64,000 nt of DNA from Ktedonospora formicarum (GTDB lineage Bacteria > Chloroflexota > Ktedonobacteria > Ktedonobacterales > Ktedonobacteraceae), in the NCBI RefSeq assembly GCF_016587355.1, contig NZ_BNJF01000001.1:1612001-1676000 (forward strand), written 5' to 3'. This document shows, one piece after another, positions 62,751 to 64,000 of this stretch. The notes beneath the pieces were generated by a model. That model was not told the DNA's origin. It saw only the letters and a list, made by a program, of their open reading frames with translations, and ran no database searches. Position 1 is the first letter of the stretch, and every line of letters begins with the position of its first letter. The translations under genes were made by a program, and so were the position numbers.

Positions 62751-64000
62751 TTATGGAAGAGAGCCTAAAGCCTTCTCTACCGCTTGCCAGAGTTGGCGAT
62801 GCATCGTAACATTACTTGCCCGTTCGCTACGGACCTCGACGACTCGTAAACCTCCCTGCGTCAGACCCGTTGCGATCTCCTGCCGAAAGGCTCCCCAATC
62901 AAGGGCAAAGGTGTGATGCCCACCATACATCTGAATCACTGGCGCGAAATCAAGACCGGTAGGCGTACCAAAGAGTTCTTCAAAGTGCTCTGGGGTCGCA
63001 GCCTGAGGCAAGAACGAAAAGATGCCACCACCATCGTTATTGATCAACACAATCGTCAGATCCAACTGGTGCAAGCGAGCAGCCAACAGGCCATTGAGAT
63101 CATGGAAGAATGACAGATCGCCAATTACCAGAACGATTGGTGTCTTTTTAGAGGTGGTTGAAGTCGCCGCGCTCGCACCTAAAGCGCTAGAAATAATGCC
63201 ATCAATCCCATTCGCACCGCGATTACCCAGTACACGAATTGCCTTCCTCTGGCACCAGAAGAAGGTATCAAGGTCGCGCACCGGCATACTATTTCCGACA
63301 AAGAGCGTTGCATCTTCAGGAAGTAGCTCGCTAAGCTCTGTAAAGACGCGTCCCTCAAATGTAGCAGTAAAGTCCTCAATCGAGGTAAGAAGTGTCTGGC
63401 GCGTTAACATATCGGCCTGCCGCCATGCTGAGAGCCAGGGTGTAGTATCTGTTGCCAACGGCTCTGGAAGCGCATGCAAGAGGTCGCGGCAGAACGCCAA
63501 AGGATCGGTATGGAGCATCGTACTTACTAGCTGGGTTGGGTCATGCCAATCATTCTGGGAATCAATGACGACTTGTTCGCACTCGGCATAGCGCTGCATA
63601 TAGAGCAAGAATGGCTTGGCAGTAGGCATAGGTCCAAAGCGCAGCACTACTTCTGGCTCATAGCGCTCCGCGAAGGAGCGCAAACGTAGGAAAGCATCAT
63701 AGCTTGAGAGCACGTTCTGATGATCAATGTGAGCACACCGCATCTGTGAGAGCGGATCAGCAAGCATAGGATAGCCCAAACGACTCGCCAATGGAAGGAG
63801 CGCCTCGGCCAGCCCAGCGGGTGGATTCGGGCCGACGACAATAAGGCCGCGCTCGCGACGTTGCAGGCGCTTAGCCAACGCAAGGATCGTGCTCTCGGGA
63901 AGCGGGCCAAGGGGCGCGTCCTGCACAGTAACATAAGGAAATTGGTCGGCACGACCCTGCCAGGCAGTTGGTTCGCGTTGCGCAAGGGGGGGCAAAGGAT
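62751..64000 (-). CDS. menD: SEPHCHC synthase, N-terminus beyond the window
   Basis: The C-terminal 415 or so residues of a thiamine-diphosphate enzyme that joins 2-oxoglutarate to isochorismate. GDLSFFHDLNGL is the ThDP motif with INNDGGGIF completing it; FVGNSMPVRDLDTFF and RVLGNRGANGIDG are MenD-specific. The frame is open to the right edge (residues PLPPLAQREPTAW), so the pyrimidine-binding N-terminal domain lies outside the window. It is the first visible gene of the cluster. Isochorismate synthase (menF) is not seen and may lie further to the right. Confidence 0.93.
   Translation of the reverse strand, partial: PLPPLAQREPTAWQGRADQFPYVTVQDAPLGPLPESTILALAKRLQRRERGLIVVGPNPPAGLAEALLPLASRLGYPMLADPLSQMRCAHIDHQNVLSSYDAFLRLRSFAERYEPEVVLRFGPMPTAKPFLLYMQRYAECEQVVIDSQNDWHDPTQLVSTMLHTDPLAFCRDLLHALPEPLATDTTPWLSAWRQADMLTRQTLLTSIEDFTATFEGRVFTELSELLPEDATLFVGNSMPVRDLDTFFWCQRKAIRVLGNRGANGIDGIISSALGASAATSTTSKKTPIVLVIGDLSFFHDLNGLLAARLHQLDLTIVLINNDGGGIFSFLPQAATPEHFEELFGTPTGLDFAPVIQMYGGHHTFALDWGAFRQEIATGLTQGGLRVVEVRSERASNVTMHRQLWQAVEKALGSLP

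Noticed and set aside
1..64000. CRISPR array or cas genes
   Set aside because: No regularly spaced direct repeats and no Cas protein motifs were seen on either strand.

Overview
The window looks like a chromosomal segment of a large-genome, aerobic, soil-type bacterium, most likely a Ktedonobacteria-type Chloroflexota. This is inferred from gene content and not from a marker gene: expanded XRE/NB-ARC/TPR (STAND) proteins, a cyclase-ATPase giant, a remnant serine/threonine kinase with a C-terminal sensor-like domain, an ECF-sigma/membrane fusion, a bacterial family B DNA polymerase, classical menaquinone genes, and frequent TTG/GTG starts.

Layout. (1) 1-17.6 kb is a Wzx/Wzy-type exopolysaccharide region. 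The minus-strand operon runs Wzz-like protein, BY-kinase-like ATPase, a 43-aa membrane peptide, a Wzy-like polymerase, GT4, GT2 and GT4. It faces a NodB-like deacetylase across a perfect terminator. The divergent plus-strand operon has a FAD monooxygenase (frameshifted), an ATP-grasp ligase, a Wzx flippase and a hexapeptide acyltransferase. A lipoprotein combining glycosidase, carbohydrate-binding and SGNH domains and a FemAB/GNAT-like protein follow. (2) 17.7-27.7 kb is a catabolic operon controlled by a divergent DeoR regulator: sugar ABC transporter (binding protein and two permeases), Gfo/Idh/MocA oxidoreductase, ROK kinase, AgaS-type isomerase, PfkB kinase and tagatose-bisphosphate aldolase. 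It reads as a PTS-independent amino-sugar or galactosamine/tagatose route. Strong divergent promoters and repeated GATCGTTTTTG half-sites lie between regulator and operon. (3) 27.8-37 kb holds signalling genes (degenerate kinase, cyclase/AAA/TPR protein, ECF-sigma fusion) around a glyoxylate reductase and alanine-glyoxylate aminotransferase pair. (4) 37-50 kb is accessory: GT4, methyltransferase, S41 peptidase, a regulator remnant, two STAND paralogues, a DUF3841 protein and small membrane proteins. (5) 50.4-54.6 kb has DNA polymerase B and an APC permease. (6) 54.9-56.7 kb has an IS4-family element inserted at the terminator of tRNA-Trp(CCA), with tRNA-Ser(GCT) next to it. (7) 56.8-64 kb has a Nudix hydrolase, a degenerate receiver protein and the menaquinone cluster menD-menH-menB-menC-menE on the minus strand; menD runs off the right edge.

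The most striking points are: a dispersed TATACGAAAACC-type motif clustered in three intergenic regions; two STAND genes each facing a small single-TM protein with a TPTP-containing tail; an insertion sequence whose 21-bp flanking direct repeat is exactly a tRNA terminator stem-loop; and at least six reading-frame disruptions, several of them one base short in G or C runs. The disruptions must be separated into sequencing error, phase variation or true decay before any of these genes is interpreted.
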